Origin: Chitinophagaceae bacterium
GTDB taxonomy: Bacteria > Bacteroidota > Bacteroidia > Chitinophagales > Chitinophagaceae
Direction: 5' to 3'
Assembly (NCBI GenBank): GCA_014379345.1
Contig: JACMLY010000099.1
Span: forward strand, 1 to 64,000
Length of the DNA stretch: 64,000 nucleotides
Both the position numbers and the translations under genes were made by a program. Position 1 is the stretch's first letter. Every line of letters starts with the position of its first letter. Under the pieces are notes generated by a model. That model had not been told where the DNA came from. It ran no database searches and saw nothing but the letters and a program-made list of their open reading frames with translations. Shown in pieces: positions 34,573 to 44,110 of the stretch.

Positions 34573-37038
34573 ATGATAAAAAATTATTTTAAAACAGCAT
34601 GGCGGAACCTTTGGAGAAACAAGCTGTACACTTCACTCAATATAGCAGGGCTGACATTTGGAATCAGTTGCTTTTTACTAATTGGTCTTTATCTTTTTGA
34701 TGAACTTACATTCGACCAACAACATGTCAAAGCAGATAGGATTTACCGGGTAATCGAGCATAAAAATGTAAATGGCGAAACAACTACCGTTGCTGCTGCC
34801 AGTTATAAATTGGCGGAGGAATCGAAGAAAACAATCGCGGAGGTAGAAAATACAACACGGGTTCAAAGAATGGGACGGGCTAATCTTATTAATCCTGAAA
34901 ACCCTGTCAATTTCCAGGAAACCGTAACCGTCGCGGACGAAAATTTTTTACAAATTTTTGATTTCCCCTTGCTTTCGGGAGATAAAAAAACTGTTTTGCA
35001 AGAGCCGAATTCGATAATCATTAATGAGGATCTTGCTATGAGACTGTTTAATAAAATCGATGTGTTAGGAAAAACTTTACAGTTCAGTTTTATGGAATCA
35101 CCTTTAAAAATTACTGGTATTTTAAAAAACCTACCGCGCAATTCAAGTTTTGATTTCAATTCAATAACGTCTGAAGCTTCTTTCAGAAACGGGAACTTTT
35201 ACAGGACCTTGGCGGCCAGTGATTGGCTATCAAATAATTTTTCAGTGTATGCCCTGCTAAAATCAAATTCAAATCCGGAATCTGTTTCAGGGAAACTCAC
35301 ACGGCTGGTTCATGATAATTTCAAACCGGCCGCTGGCACCAGTTTTTCTTTCAGTCTCCAGTCATTAACAGACATCCATTTGAACTCCAAAAATGTTGTT
35401 GATGGTGCCAGAAATTCCAATGTAGAAGCTATTGCCCAGGGAAATCCTTTGTACATTAAAATATTTTCTTTTGTAGCTCTTTTTATTTTGCTAATAGCAG
35501 GAATCAATTACATGAACCTGACTACCGCAAGAGCTTCCAGCCGTTTGAAAGAAATTGGTGTTCGCAAGACAATTGGTGCATTTCAAAGCCATCTAATTAA
35601 ACAATTCTTGTTGGAGTCTCTGATAGTAACAGCAATTTCCTTCATCATTGCTTTAATTGTTGTTAACCTTTTGCTTCCCGCTTTCAATCATTTTACTCAT
35701 AAACAGCTTTCTCTCGGGCTTTCAACGGATTCACGTATTTGGCTGCTTGCTATTGCTTTTGTAGCAATTAGTAGCCTGCTAGCAGGCAGTTATCCGGCAT
35801 TATTGCTTTCCCGTTTTAAACCTGTCTTATTATTAAAAGGTTTGCAACGTCAAAATAAGAGTGATTTATCGTTAAGAAAAGGATTGGTTGTTTTCCAATT
35901 TACCATTTCCGTCATCATGATTATCGGGACGATGGTTCTCTTTCTGCAGGTTCGCTATTTAAACAATACCAGTTTAGGTTTTAATAAAGAGCACCTGGTG
36001 GTGATTGATGTAAATACGCGGAAAGCACGAGAAAATTTCGAAGCTGTAAAAAATGAAATGGCGAAAATTCCGACGGTAAGAAATGTCTCGGTTACATCAA
36101 GAGTACCTGGTGAATGGAAATCGTATAGAACCATCAAAATAAAAAATACCGGAAGCCCCGATGAACATAAAGTAGCATATATGTTTGGTGCGGATAAAGA
36201 TTTCCTACAAACATTTGAGGTTACATTATTGAAAGGCAGAAATTTTGTGAATACAAATGATTCAGCAAATATTATTGTCAATGAAACGGCCGCTCAGATT
36301 TTGGGTATTACCGAACCAGCAAATCAGATCGTTGAAATTCCGGCCTCGGCCGAAACAGGAGGAGCTTTTACCCCTCTTAATGAAGCAAATATTCCATTTA
36401 AGCCAAGGGTAATTGGAATAGTTAAGGATTTTCATTTTCAGTCGTTGCGGGATAAGATCGAACCCCTCGTTCTCGCGTATAGCTTAAATCCCATCCACGT
36501 TATTGATTATTATACCGCAAGAATAAGTTCTACAAATATTCAAGGCACGCTGGATAAATTAAAATCGGTAATGATAAACAATGATGCAAACGACCCTTTC
36601 GAGTACCATTTTTTAGACGAACAGCTTGCAAGATTTTATGTTGAAGACCAGCGTCGCCAAACGCTTCTGATTTGGGTGGCACTGGCAACTATTTTCATCG
36701 CTTGCTTAGGTCTGTTTGGCCTCGCAACCTATTCAGCGGAGCAAAGAGTAAAAGAAATTGGAGTAAGGAAGGTATTGGGAGCAAGTGTAGTCAATCTTGC
36801 TTCATTGTTATCAAAAGATTTTTTGAAACTGGTTTTGATTGCGAATGGCATTGCCTTCCCCATTGCGTGGTGGGCAGCAAACAAGTGGCTACAAGTCTAT
36901 GCCTATCATATTGATGTAAAATGGTGGGTATTTGGTTTGGCGGGTGCTTCAGCAATCTTTATTTCATTATTGACGGTGAGCTTTCAGGCAGTGAAAGCGG
37001 CTATTGCCAATCCTATCAAGAGCTTGAGAACAGAATGA
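34573..37038 (+). CDS. MacB/FtsX-type ABC permease, copy 7
   Basis: 821 residues, the longest complete copy. Coupling loops are LKEIGVRKTIGAFQ (about 325; TIG is unusual) and VKEIGVRKVLGASV (about 726). The tail is NPIKSLRTE. The extra length lies in the second periplasmic domain, where an insertion around residues 590-610 (VEIPASAETGGAFTPL) separates the G..P strand from the conserved IGIVKDFHFQSL. Its first periplasmic domain (TTTVAAASYKLAEESKKTI) is not close to any other copy. AT-richer than its neighbours by eye. Confidence 0.9.
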   Translation: MIKNYFKTAWRNLWRNKLYTSLNIAGLTFGISCFLLIGLYLFDELTFDQQHVKADRIYRVIEHKNVNGETTTVAAASYKLAEESKKTIAEVENTTRVQRMGRANLINPENPVNFQETVTVADENFLQIFDFPLLSGDKKTVLQEPNSIIINEDLAMRLFNKIDVLGKTLQFSFMESPLKITGILKNLPRNSSFDFNSITSEASFRNGNFYRTLAASDWLSNNFSVYALLKSNSNPESVSGKLTRLVHDNFKPAAGTSFSFSLQSLTDIHLNSKNVVDGARNSNVEAIAQGNPLYIKIFSFVALFILLIAGINYMNLTTARASSRLKEIGVRKTIGAFQSHLIKQFLLESLIVTAISFIIALIVVNLLLPAFNHFTHKQLSLGLSTDSRIWLLAIAFVAISSLLAGSYPALLLSRFKPVLLLKGLQRQNKSDLSLRKGLVVFQFTISVIMIIGTMVLFLQVRYLNNTSLGFNKEHLVVIDVNTRKARENFEAVKNEMAKIPTVRNVSVTSRVPGEWKSYRTIKIKNTGSPDEHKVAYMFGADKDFLQTFEVTLLKGRNFVNTNDSANIIVNETAAQILGITEPANQIVEIPASAETGGAFTPLNEANIPFKPRVIGIVKDFHFQSLRDKIEPLVLAYSLNPIHVIDYYTARISSTNIQGTLDKLKSVMINNDANDPFEYHFLDEQLARFYVEDQRRQTLLIWVALATIFIACLGLFGLATYSAEQRVKEIGVRKVLGASVVNLASLLSKDFLKLVLIANGIAFPIAWWAANKWLQVYAYHIDVKWWVFGLAGASAIFISLLTVSFQAVKAAIANPIKSLRTE

Positions 37039-37127
37039 TTTGGTGAGAGGTGAGTAGTCAGTGCTCAGTTACAAATTTGGTGTCAAAGAATCGAACTATT
37101 TTGTTAAAAGGTAAAATATCCTCTCAA

Positions 37128-38576
37128 ATGAAAATATACAAGAAATTAATTCAGCTATTAGTTGCTGTCCTGCCTTTGTGTATACATACCAATGCTCAAA
37201 CCATTTCTCCGGATTTGCAGGATAGGGATAAATGGAGACTCGTGAACCGCATTGCCCAACCTGTCACAGAGGAAGGAAAAAAAGGGATCAGGGTAAGCGA
37301 AACACCTAATGACGGAGCAATGATCCTCAAAGATTTTGAGTTTGGAGAGGGCATCATCGAACTCGATATCAGAGGTAAAAATGTATTGCAGCAAAGTTTT
37401 GTCGGAGTTGCATTTCACGGTCAGGATAGCAGTACATACGATGCAATATATTTTCGTCCATTCAATTTTGTTAATACTGATACTGCCAGACGAAGCAGAG
37501 CCGTACAATACATTTCGATGCCAGGTTTCCCATGGGAAAAATTAAGACAGGATCATCCGGGAAAATATGAGAACAAAGTGCACCCGGTTCCAAATCCGGA
37601 TGCCTGGTTCCATGTAAAGATCACTGTTACGGGCAAACAGATCAAAGTGTTTGTTGACAATGCCGGCAAACCGTGTCTTGAAGTGGAGAAGTTAACCGGT
37701 ACCACCAAAGGGGACTTTGCTTTATGGGTAGGCAATAATTCAGGGGCTGCCTTTGCGAACCTCAGGATCACACGGCGGTCTACCGGAACAAGTGCTGCAA
37801 CGATACCATACGGAAACAATCCGGAAACAGGAAAATACTTCAATGCAGGCGATGCCCGATTATATTATGAGGTATATGGCAATGGTGATCCAATTCTGAT
37901 GTTGCATGGGGGTGTGTATGGGTACATCAGCGAATTCGAACACCTGATCCCAAAATTGGCGGAAAATCACCGGGTGATCTGTTTAGCTACACGGGGACAT
38001 GGCAAATCAGAAATTGGCAGGCAACCATATACATACAAACAAAGAGCAGAAGATGCTTATTCGCTTTTGAAGCATTTGAACATATCAAAAGCATCCGTGA
38101 TTGGTTTCAGCGATGGCGCCTACTCCGGGTATAAAATGGCAGCGTTGTACCCGGAAACGGTAATAAAACTAGTTGCGATGGGTGCCGGCGATAAAAAAAA
38201 CAACGCATCCACGGAGCGGTTTAATTATAATGAGACAGATCTGTTGAAAACAGCGGGGAACTATTTCGCCGGCTTAAGAAAACTAATGCCAGAACCTCAG
38301 CGATGGAATGAAACCCTGGCCATGTTGAATAACCTTTATAACAATGATGTGATCAGCAATGAAACATTTGAAAAAATTAAGTGTCCTGTATTGGTAATGG
38401 CCGGTGATAAAGACAATTATTCAAATATTGACAAAGTGGTGAGTAGTTACAAACAAATACCCGGGGCAATGCTATCGATTATTCCAGGCTGTGGACATGT
38501 TATTTTTTATTGCAATTTCCCGGCAGTATGGGAAGCGATGAAGGGATTTGTGAATAATGAAATAAAGAAGGGATGA
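37128..38576 (+). CDS. Exported alpha/beta hydrolase with N-terminal lectin-like domain
   Basis: 482 residues from ATG 37128, chosen over the in-frame GTG 37050 because it gives a signal peptide (MKIYKKLIQLLVAVLPLCIH, cleavage near NAQ). Residues about 25-225 form a beta-sandwich of the LamG/DUF1080 type (GIIELDIRGKN, FVGVAFHGQD, WFHVKITVTGKQIKVFVDN). Residues about 245-482 are an alpha/beta hydrolase with nucleophile elbow VIGFSDGAYSG, acid VMAGDKDNYSN and catalytic His in IPGCGHVIFY. The oxyanion region is LMLHGGVYGY. Likely a periplasmic esterase or peptidase-like enzyme; substrate unknown. It sits between permease copies 7 and 8 on the same strand. Confidence 0.8.
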   Translation: MKIYKKLIQLLVAVLPLCIHTNAQTISPDLQDRDKWRLVNRIAQPVTEEGKKGIRVSETPNDGAMILKDFEFGEGIIELDIRGKNVLQQSFVGVAFHGQDSSTYDAIYFRPFNFVNTDTARRSRAVQYISMPGFPWEKLRQDHPGKYENKVHPVPNPDAWFHVKITVTGKQIKVFVDNAGKPCLEVEKLTGTTKGDFALWVGNNSGAAFANLRITRRSTGTSAATIPYGNNPETGKYFNAGDARLYYEVYGNGDPILMLHGGVYGYISEFEHLIPKLAENHRVICLATRGHGKSEIGRQPYTYKQRAEDAYSLLKHLNISKASVIGFSDGAYSGYKMAALYPETVIKLVAMGAGDKKNNASTERFNYNETDLLKTAGNYFAGLRKLMPEPQRWNETLAMLNNLYNNDVISNETFEKIKCPVLVMAGDKDNYSNIDKVVSSYKQIPGAMLSIIPGCGHVIFYCNFPAVWEAMKGFVNNEIKKG

Positions 38577-38578
38577 TG

Positions 38579-38620
38579 ACAGTGAGTAGTGAGTGGTGAA
38601 TAGTGAATCTTGAATGAGAA
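38579..38620. repeat. 7-bp direct repeat (GTGAGTG family)
   Basis: After the hydrolase stop: GTGAGTA, GTGAGTG, GTGAATA, GTGAATC, TTGAATG. One orientation. Confidence 0.7.
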
Positions 38621-38700
38621 ATCAAACAACTTTAGCTTTAAAATCCCGCTATGAACTCTCAATTGTGTGTGTATAAGCTACCAACACTGAACTTAAAACA

Positions 38701-38753
38701 AATTATATAACCATTTCGAATTCCCCTCAACGGGGGTAAGGGGGCCGGGCTTT
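38701..38753 (+). promoter_or_regulatory. TATATAACCATT box plus start-proximal hairpin
   Basis: TATATAACCATTTCGAATT, CCCCTCAACGGGGG, then TAAGGGGGCCGGGC and the ATG of copy 8. Three separate G-runs precede the start. Confidence 0.65.
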
Positions 38754-41132
38754 ATGCTTAAAAATTATTTTAAAACCGCATGGCGGAACCTGATCCGCAA
38801 CAAGGCATTTTCGTTCATTAATATTTGTGGTTTGGCACTGGGGCTTGCCTGCAGCCTGCTGATCATATTATGGGTACAGGACGAACGTAGCGTGGATGGG
38901 TTTCATGTAAATAACAAACAATTGTACCAGGTCTATGAACGCTGGCATCAAGACGGAAAAGTAGAAGCCAGTTATCCTACACAGGGCCTGCTGGCGGGGG
39001 AACTAAAAAAAGAGATCCCTGAAGTTCAGTATGCCAGCGGATTCGAGTATGCCTCGGCCCCGGGCACCCATAATACTTTTGAAGTGAATGGCAAGATGAA
39101 TAAAATGCAGGGATATTTCGCCGGTGCAGATTTTTTCAGCATGTTCAGTTACCCATTGTTACATGGGAAAGCTACGACCGCATTAAATTCACCCGGATCG
39201 ATCTCCATTTCCCGGGAAATGGCGGAACAATTTTTTGGCGCCCCCGCACAGGCCATTGGGAAAATGCTACGGTTTGAAAACAAAGAATCGTTACTGGTGA
39301 CCGCGGTCTTCGAAAATATTCCCCACCATTCGTCACAACAATTTGATTTTTTAAGATCCTGGATAGATTTTGTTAAGCAGAATCAGTGGGTGAATAACTG
39401 GGGAAATACAAGTCCTGCAAGTTTTATAATGTTAAGAAAGGAAGCCGATGCCGTCAAAGTTGAAGCTAAAATCAAAGATTTTATTTACAGATATCAAAAA
39501 AAGAGCGAAGGCTTAACCATAGAATTGGCTTTGCAGCGATATAGGGAAAAATATCTCTATTCCTCATTCAAAAATGGATATGTCGATGGTGGCCGCATCG
39601 AATATGTCAGACTTTTTACATTGGTTGCAGCGTTCATTCTGATAATCGGTTGTATCAATTTCATGAACCTTGCTACTGCACGTTCAACAAAGCGCGCCAA
39701 AGAAGTAGGCGTCAGGAAAGTGATCGGGGCTGTTCGCTCAGCCCTGATTGGCCAATTTATGGGTGAGGCCATGCTCCTGACATTTTTTTCGGTTATTGTT
39801 GGGATGATCATTGCAGTCTTGTTTTTACCTGCTTTTAATGATCTTACCGGGAAACAACTTTCTCTTCCTCTTACCCAACCTGGTTTTTGGGGAGCACTGT
39901 TTGGATTACTTACAATTACCGGCCTCGTTGCCGGTAGCTACCCTGCCCTATTTTTGTCTTCGCTCAATCCTGTCAGCGTTTTAAAAGGCAGTTTAAAATT
40001 CGGTTGGCGAGCCACTTTCTTTCGGCAAGGACTGGTTGTATTTCAATTTACGCTATCCATTGTTCTTATCGTAGGCATGATCGTCATTTATCGCCAGATG
40101 AATTATATCCAAACTAAAAATATCGGTTACGACCGGGAAAATCTTTTATACATTCCGATTGAAGGTGAGTTGATCAATAAATATTCTTTATATAAAGAAG
40201 AAGCGGGAAAGATAACCGGCATAGAGACAATTTCCAAAATGAGAAATTCACCAACTGTAATCGAACACCATACAGGAAGCATAAACTGGGAAGGAAAGGA
40301 TCCCAATCTATCGGTGTCCTTTGCTGATGGAGTTGTGGGATATGATTTTGCAAAAACACTGAACCTTCAGTTTAAAGAAGGCCGCGACTTCTCGCCAGCA
40401 TACGGAACGGATTCGGCAAGTTATATTCTCAACGAAACGGCTGTCAGTAAAATCGGATATAAAAATCCTCTTGGCCAGACGATAACCTGGGGTAACCGAA
40501 AGGGCACAATCATAGGAGTTCTCAAAGATTTTCATTTCGCTTCCATACACTCAACAATAGAACCCCTGATCATCAGGCTGGATGAGAACTGGGGCTGGGG
40601 CACAATCCTTATTCGCGTGAAAGCGGCTAAAACTAAGGAAGTGATTGCAGGACTGGAAAGATTAAACAAACAATTAAATTCAAAAATCCCATTCACTTAT
40701 CAGTTCTCCGATCTGGAATACACTAATCTTTATAGGAGTGAACAGGTCGTGAGTAAACTCGCGAACATCTTTGCGTTTTTAGCAATTGCTATTTCCTGTC
40801 TCGGCCTTTTCGGCTTAGCAACATTCACTGCCACCCAGCGCACAAAAGAAATTGGCGTTCGAAAAGTATTGGGGGCATCGATGCCGGATATTGCCGCCAT
40901 GTTATCCGCTAATTTTTTAAAACCGGTTATCCTCGCCACGTTTATTGCATTCCCGATCGCATGGTATACTATGAATGTTTGGCTAAAGGGCTTTGCCTAT
41001 AAGATCGATATCGAATGGTGGATGTTCGCATTGGCTGGTTTGGCAACTGGTTGCATTGCACTTATCACGGTAAGTTATCAAAGTATCAGGGCTTCGTTGA
41101 GTAAGCCTGTGAAGAGTTTGAGAATGGAATGA
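38754..41132 (+). CDS. MacB/FtsX-type ABC permease, copy 8
   Basis: 792 residues. Coupling loops are AKEVGVRKVIGAVR (about 315) and TKEIGVRKVLGASM (about 696). The tail is SKPVKSLRME, the only copy with SKP in place of NP and a terminal ME. Helix 1 is NICGLALGLACSLLIILWV. The first periplasmic domain (EASYPTQGLLAGELKKEIPE) and the INWEGKDPNLSVSFADG stretch in the second domain resemble copy 9 (GFNWEGKDPNLAIDFPNS), so copies 8, 9 and the broken copy at 61410 probably form one subgroup. Confidence 0.9.
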   Translation: MLKNYFKTAWRNLIRNKAFSFINICGLALGLACSLLIILWVQDERSVDGFHVNNKQLYQVYERWHQDGKVEASYPTQGLLAGELKKEIPEVQYASGFEYASAPGTHNTFEVNGKMNKMQGYFAGADFFSMFSYPLLHGKATTALNSPGSISISREMAEQFFGAPAQAIGKMLRFENKESLLVTAVFENIPHHSSQQFDFLRSWIDFVKQNQWVNNWGNTSPASFIMLRKEADAVKVEAKIKDFIYRYQKKSEGLTIELALQRYREKYLYSSFKNGYVDGGRIEYVRLFTLVAAFILIIGCINFMNLATARSTKRAKEVGVRKVIGAVRSALIGQFMGEAMLLTFFSVIVGMIIAVLFLPAFNDLTGKQLSLPLTQPGFWGALFGLLTITGLVAGSYPALFLSSLNPVSVLKGSLKFGWRATFFRQGLVVFQFTLSIVLIVGMIVIYRQMNYIQTKNIGYDRENLLYIPIEGELINKYSLYKEEAGKITGIETISKMRNSPTVIEHHTGSINWEGKDPNLSVSFADGVVGYDFAKTLNLQFKEGRDFSPAYGTDSASYILNETAVSKIGYKNPLGQTITWGNRKGTIIGVLKDFHFASIHSTIEPLIIRLDENWGWGTILIRVKAAKTKEVIAGLERLNKQLNSKIPFTYQFSDLEYTNLYRSEQVVSKLANIFAFLAIAISCLGLFGLATFTATQRTKEIGVRKVLGASMPDIAAMLSANFLKPVILATFIAFPIAWYTMNVWLKGFAYKIDIEWWMFALAGLATGCIALITVSYQSIRASLSKPVKSLRME

Positions 41133-41135
41133 GGA

Positions 41136-41182
41136 ATATGTACGAAGTACGAAGTACGAAATACGAAGTACGAAGTACGATG
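41136..41182. repeat. 7-bp direct repeat (GTACGAA family)
   Basis: AATATGTACGAAGTACGAAG from the stop codon, then ATACGAA, GTACGAA, GTACGAT: a nearly pure 7-bp tandem of six units. Confidence 0.85.
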
Positions 41183-41192
41183 TCTTGTGATT

Positions 41193-41235
41193 TTCTTCAG
41201 TCTGAGCGCAGTGGGGGGATGAGGTTATTTGAATG
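41193..41235. repeat. Dispersed spacer element (CTTCAGTC...GAGCG...GATGAGG)
   Basis: TTCTTCAGTCTGAGCGCAGT then GGGGGGATGAGGTTATTTGA. A shorter copy of the element at 29114. Confidence 0.65.
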
Positions 41236-41278
41236 CTGAACATGCACTATGAGCTATAAACAATATTTAATATCATTT

Positions 41279-41307
41279 AATGCCCCTTAGGGGGCGAAGC
41301 GGTTTTT
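41279..41307 (+). promoter_or_regulatory. Start-proximal C-tract/G-tract hairpin
   Basis: GCCCCTTAGGGGGC forms a stem ending 13 bp before the ATG of copy 9. The TATATAACCATT box is absent here. Confidence 0.6.
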
Positions 41308-43689
41308 ATGCTAAAAAATTATTTCAAGATCGCCTGGCGCAATCTTATTAGAAACAAAGGATATAGCGCGATTAATATCGGTGGCCTGGCAGTGGGTATG
41401 GCTGTAGCTATGCTTATCGGGATGTGGATATGGGATGAACTATCTTTTGATAAGTATCATAAAAACTACGACCGCATTGCAAGGGTAATGCAACACCAAA
41501 CTTACAATGGTGAAATAGAAACCCAGTTTGCTAACCCTGCATTGATGGCTCGGGAGATCAAAAATAAATATGGCAGCGACTTTAAATACGTACTACAATC
41601 TTCCTGGAATTTTCAGCATACACTTGCTTACGGCGAAAAGAAACTGCTTAAGTCCGGTTCCTTTTTCGAGCAGGAAGTAGCAGAAATGCTATCGTTAAAA
41701 ATTGTAAAAGGAATAGGCAATGGGTTGAAAGAGCCCTATTCTATCATGCTTTCTGAATCTCTTGCCAAAGCTTATTTTGGTAGTGAAGAACCAATTAATA
41801 AAGTACTCAAATTAGATAATAAAGCAGATGTAAAAGTAACCGCCGTCTATGAAGATTTGCCATACAATACCTCGTTCAGGGATTTGACTTTTATTCTGCC
41901 ATGGCAACTTTACTTAATCCAAAATCCATGGATTAAAGAAATGGAAAATCCCTGGGGCAGCAACTTTACGCAAACCTTTGCACAAATATCTGACAATGCG
42001 GATATGGAAAAAGTTTCTGCAAAAATTAAACATGTAAAGTTGGATGCTGCTAAGGCAGAAGAGAAAAGGTACAAGCCGATAGTTTTTCTGCAGCCAATGA
42101 AAAAATGGCATTTGCAGGGAGATTTTAAAAATGGAATCAACGTTGGTGGTCGTATTCAGTACGTATGGCTTTTTGGAATTGTGGGGTTATTTGTATTGAT
42201 GCTGGCCTGTATCAATTTTATGAATTTAAGCACGGCGCGTAGCGAAAAAAGAGCAAAAGAAGTGGGGGTTCGAAAGGCCATTGGTTCGGCTCGCAGTCAG
42301 TTGATATTGCAGTTCTTCAGCGAGTCTTTTTTGGTCGTCGTTTTTTATTTTGTTTTATCCCTGATTTTAGTGGTAATATTTATTCCATTTTTTAATGATG
42401 TTGCTGACAAAAAATTATCTCTGTTATGGCTCAACCCGGTTTTTTGGTTGGTAGGAATTGGATTTAGCATTTTTACCGGTTTGATTGCAGGAAGTTACCC
42501 TGCATTGTATTTATCCTCTTTTCAGCCGATTAAAGTATTAAAAGGAACATTCAGCGTTGGCCGCTTTGCCTCCGTTCCCAGAAAAGTATTGGTAGTAATA
42601 CAGTTTTGCGTATCGGTAATTTTAATTATAGGAACCATTGTGGTGTACCGGCAAATACAGCATGCCAAAAGCAGACCGGTTGGTTACAACAGGGAAAGCC
42701 TTGTTACGAATGGAATAAATGAAGTACTTCACGCTAAATTCGAAGCCCTGCGAAATGAGTTGAAAAGCAATAGTGTAATTGTGGAGATGACTCAATCAAC
42801 CAGTCCCACTACAGATGTCTGGAATACGAATGGTGGCTTTAATTGGGAAGGAAAAGATCCGAACCTGGCAATTGATTTTCCTAACTCCGGAGTTACTCCC
42901 GAATTTGGTAAAGTAATCGGTTGGAAAATAAAAGAAGGCCGCGATTTTTCCAGAGAATTTGCTACTGACTCCGCTGCATTTATTTTAAATGAGTCCGCTG
43001 CTGCATTTATCGGCCTGAAAGATCCTGTCGGTAAAACAATCACATGGGAAGATAAGCCATATAAAATAATAGGAATTGTAAAAGACATGTTGGTTCAATC
43101 GCCTTATGAGCCTATCCGTGCATCATTGTATCACTGTACTAATGAAAGGGGTAATATAATTATACTGAAAATAAATCCAAAGCTTTCGCCCAAAGATGCC
43201 ATTAGTAAAATAGAAAATGTTTTCAAAAAATACGACCCTGCCGCTGCTTTTGAGTTCAAGTTTGTAGATGAGGATTTCACAAGAAAATTCGGTGATGAAG
43301 AACGCATTGGGAAATTAGCGAGTGTGTTTGCCATGCTTGCCATTTTTATTTCCTGTTTAGGATTATTCGGCCTGGCATCGTTTGTAGCCGAGCAGCGCAC
43401 CAAAGAAATTGGCATACGAAAAGTTATAGGTGCTTCTGTTTTCAATCTATGGAAATTATTATCTAAGGATTTCATACTGCTGGTAATTATTGCCTGCCTC
43501 ATTGCAGTGCCACTGGCATGGTATGGCATGCACCAGTGGCTTCAGAAGTACCATTACCGCACCACTATAGGTTGGTGGATTTTTGGCGCCGCCATTTTTG
43601 GGGCACTATGTATTACGCTATTCACCGTAAGTTTCCACGCAATAAAAGCAGCCCTTGCGAATCCGGTGAAGAGCTTGAGAACAGAGTAA
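41308..43689 (+). CDS. MacB/FtsX-type ABC permease, copy 9
   Basis: 793 residues. Coupling loops are AKEVGVRKAIGSAR (about 316) and TKEIGIRKVIGASV (about 698). The tail is NPVKSLRTE. Helix 1 is followed by GMWIWDELSFDKYHKNYDRI, matching the broken copy at 61410 almost residue for residue (GLWIWDELSFDKYHRNYDKI). Both also share SDFKYVLQSSWNFQH-type sequence near residue 95. In the second periplasmic domain, IGIVKDMLVQSP replaces the usual KDFHF.SL, which may alter its partner surface. Confidence 0.9.
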   Translation: MLKNYFKIAWRNLIRNKGYSAINIGGLAVGMAVAMLIGMWIWDELSFDKYHKNYDRIARVMQHQTYNGEIETQFANPALMAREIKNKYGSDFKYVLQSSWNFQHTLAYGEKKLLKSGSFFEQEVAEMLSLKIVKGIGNGLKEPYSIMLSESLAKAYFGSEEPINKVLKLDNKADVKVTAVYEDLPYNTSFRDLTFILPWQLYLIQNPWIKEMENPWGSNFTQTFAQISDNADMEKVSAKIKHVKLDAAKAEEKRYKPIVFLQPMKKWHLQGDFKNGINVGGRIQYVWLFGIVGLFVLMLACINFMNLSTARSEKRAKEVGVRKAIGSARSQLILQFFSESFLVVVFYFVLSLILVVIFIPFFNDVADKKLSLLWLNPVFWLVGIGFSIFTGLIAGSYPALYLSSFQPIKVLKGTFSVGRFASVPRKVLVVIQFCVSVILIIGTIVVYRQIQHAKSRPVGYNRESLVTNGINEVLHAKFEALRNELKSNSVIVEMTQSTSPTTDVWNTNGGFNWEGKDPNLAIDFPNSGVTPEFGKVIGWKIKEGRDFSREFATDSAAFILNESAAAFIGLKDPVGKTITWEDKPYKIIGIVKDMLVQSPYEPIRASLYHCTNERGNIIILKINPKLSPKDAISKIENVFKKYDPAAAFEFKFVDEDFTRKFGDEERIGKLASVFAMLAIFISCLGLFGLASFVAEQRTKEIGIRKVIGASVFNLWKLLSKDFILLVIIACLIAVPLAWYGMHQWLQKYHYRTTIGWWIFGAAIFGALCITLFTVSFHAIKAALANPVKSLRTE

Positions 43690-43910
43690 AAAGGTTTAAG
43701 GTTTAAAGTTTAAGGTTTAAGGTTCTCATCACAAGAAGTTATTACTGATCTGTCAGCTTTAAACCTTAAACTTTAAACCTTAAACCTTCTCGCGAAAGTG
43801 TACAATGATCATGGCCGACTACAAGAATTTATTCCTGATCTGTCAACTTTAAACCTTAAACTTTAAACCTTACACCTTCTCGCGAAAGTGTACGATTATG
43901 ATGACCGACC
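43690..43910. repeat. TTTAAGG arms plus exact-length 90-bp tandem duplication
   Basis: AAGGTTTAAGGTTTAAAGTT follows the stop codon of copy 9. Then two tandem 90-bp copies (43731-43820 and 43821-43910) each contain CTGATCTGTCA, complementary TTTAAACC repeats and CTTCTCGCGAAAGTGTAC. The second copy ends inside activator site B, and the first holds a decayed half of that site (TGTACAATGATCATGGCCGA). The remaining spacer to 44110 contains the promoter elements listed separately and no gene. Confidence 0.88.
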
Positions 43911-43925
43911 GTCCGTTTATGAACA
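43889..43925 (+). promoter_or_regulatory. Candidate activator site B (upstream of permease copy 10)
   Basis: 37 bp beginning TGTACGATTATGATGACC, with core GACCGTCCGTTT and ending ATGAACA. It is nearly identical to site C over the first 13 bp and over the 12-bp core. A TTGGCATA element begins about 52 bp downstream. Confidence 0.6.
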
Positions 43926-43975
43926 CTCCGAATTCAAAATCCTGCTTAACTCCCTGATTATAAAATAGTTTTCTA

Positions 43976-44021
43976 TTGGCATAGCGCTGGTATTGATAAC
44001 TCATACGTAAAGTGTCGTACA
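43976..44021 (+). promoter_or_regulatory. Conserved promoter-like segment (TTGGCATAGCGCTGGTAT)
   Basis: TTGGCATAGCGCTGGTAT, then CATACGTAA and GTGTCGTA, all repeated in the same order and spacing at 55874. The -24 half fits sigma54; the -12 half reads TGGTA against the TTGCA consensus, so the sigma factor is not certain. Confidence 0.5.
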
Positions 44022-44110
44022 TTTTAAGTAAAGCAACCGGGGGCGATAAATTTTACAGCATATATACCAGCGGTGGATGATCCCTGCGATAGTTCATTAA
44101 ATGATTTTCT

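Noticed and set aside
37050-37127. GTG start for the hydrolase gene
   Set aside because: It would place 26 residues before the signal peptide; ATG 37128 is better.
38720-38753. G-quadruplex before permease starts
   Set aside because: Only three runs of three or more G on one strand at most loci; the C/G stem explains the sequence better.
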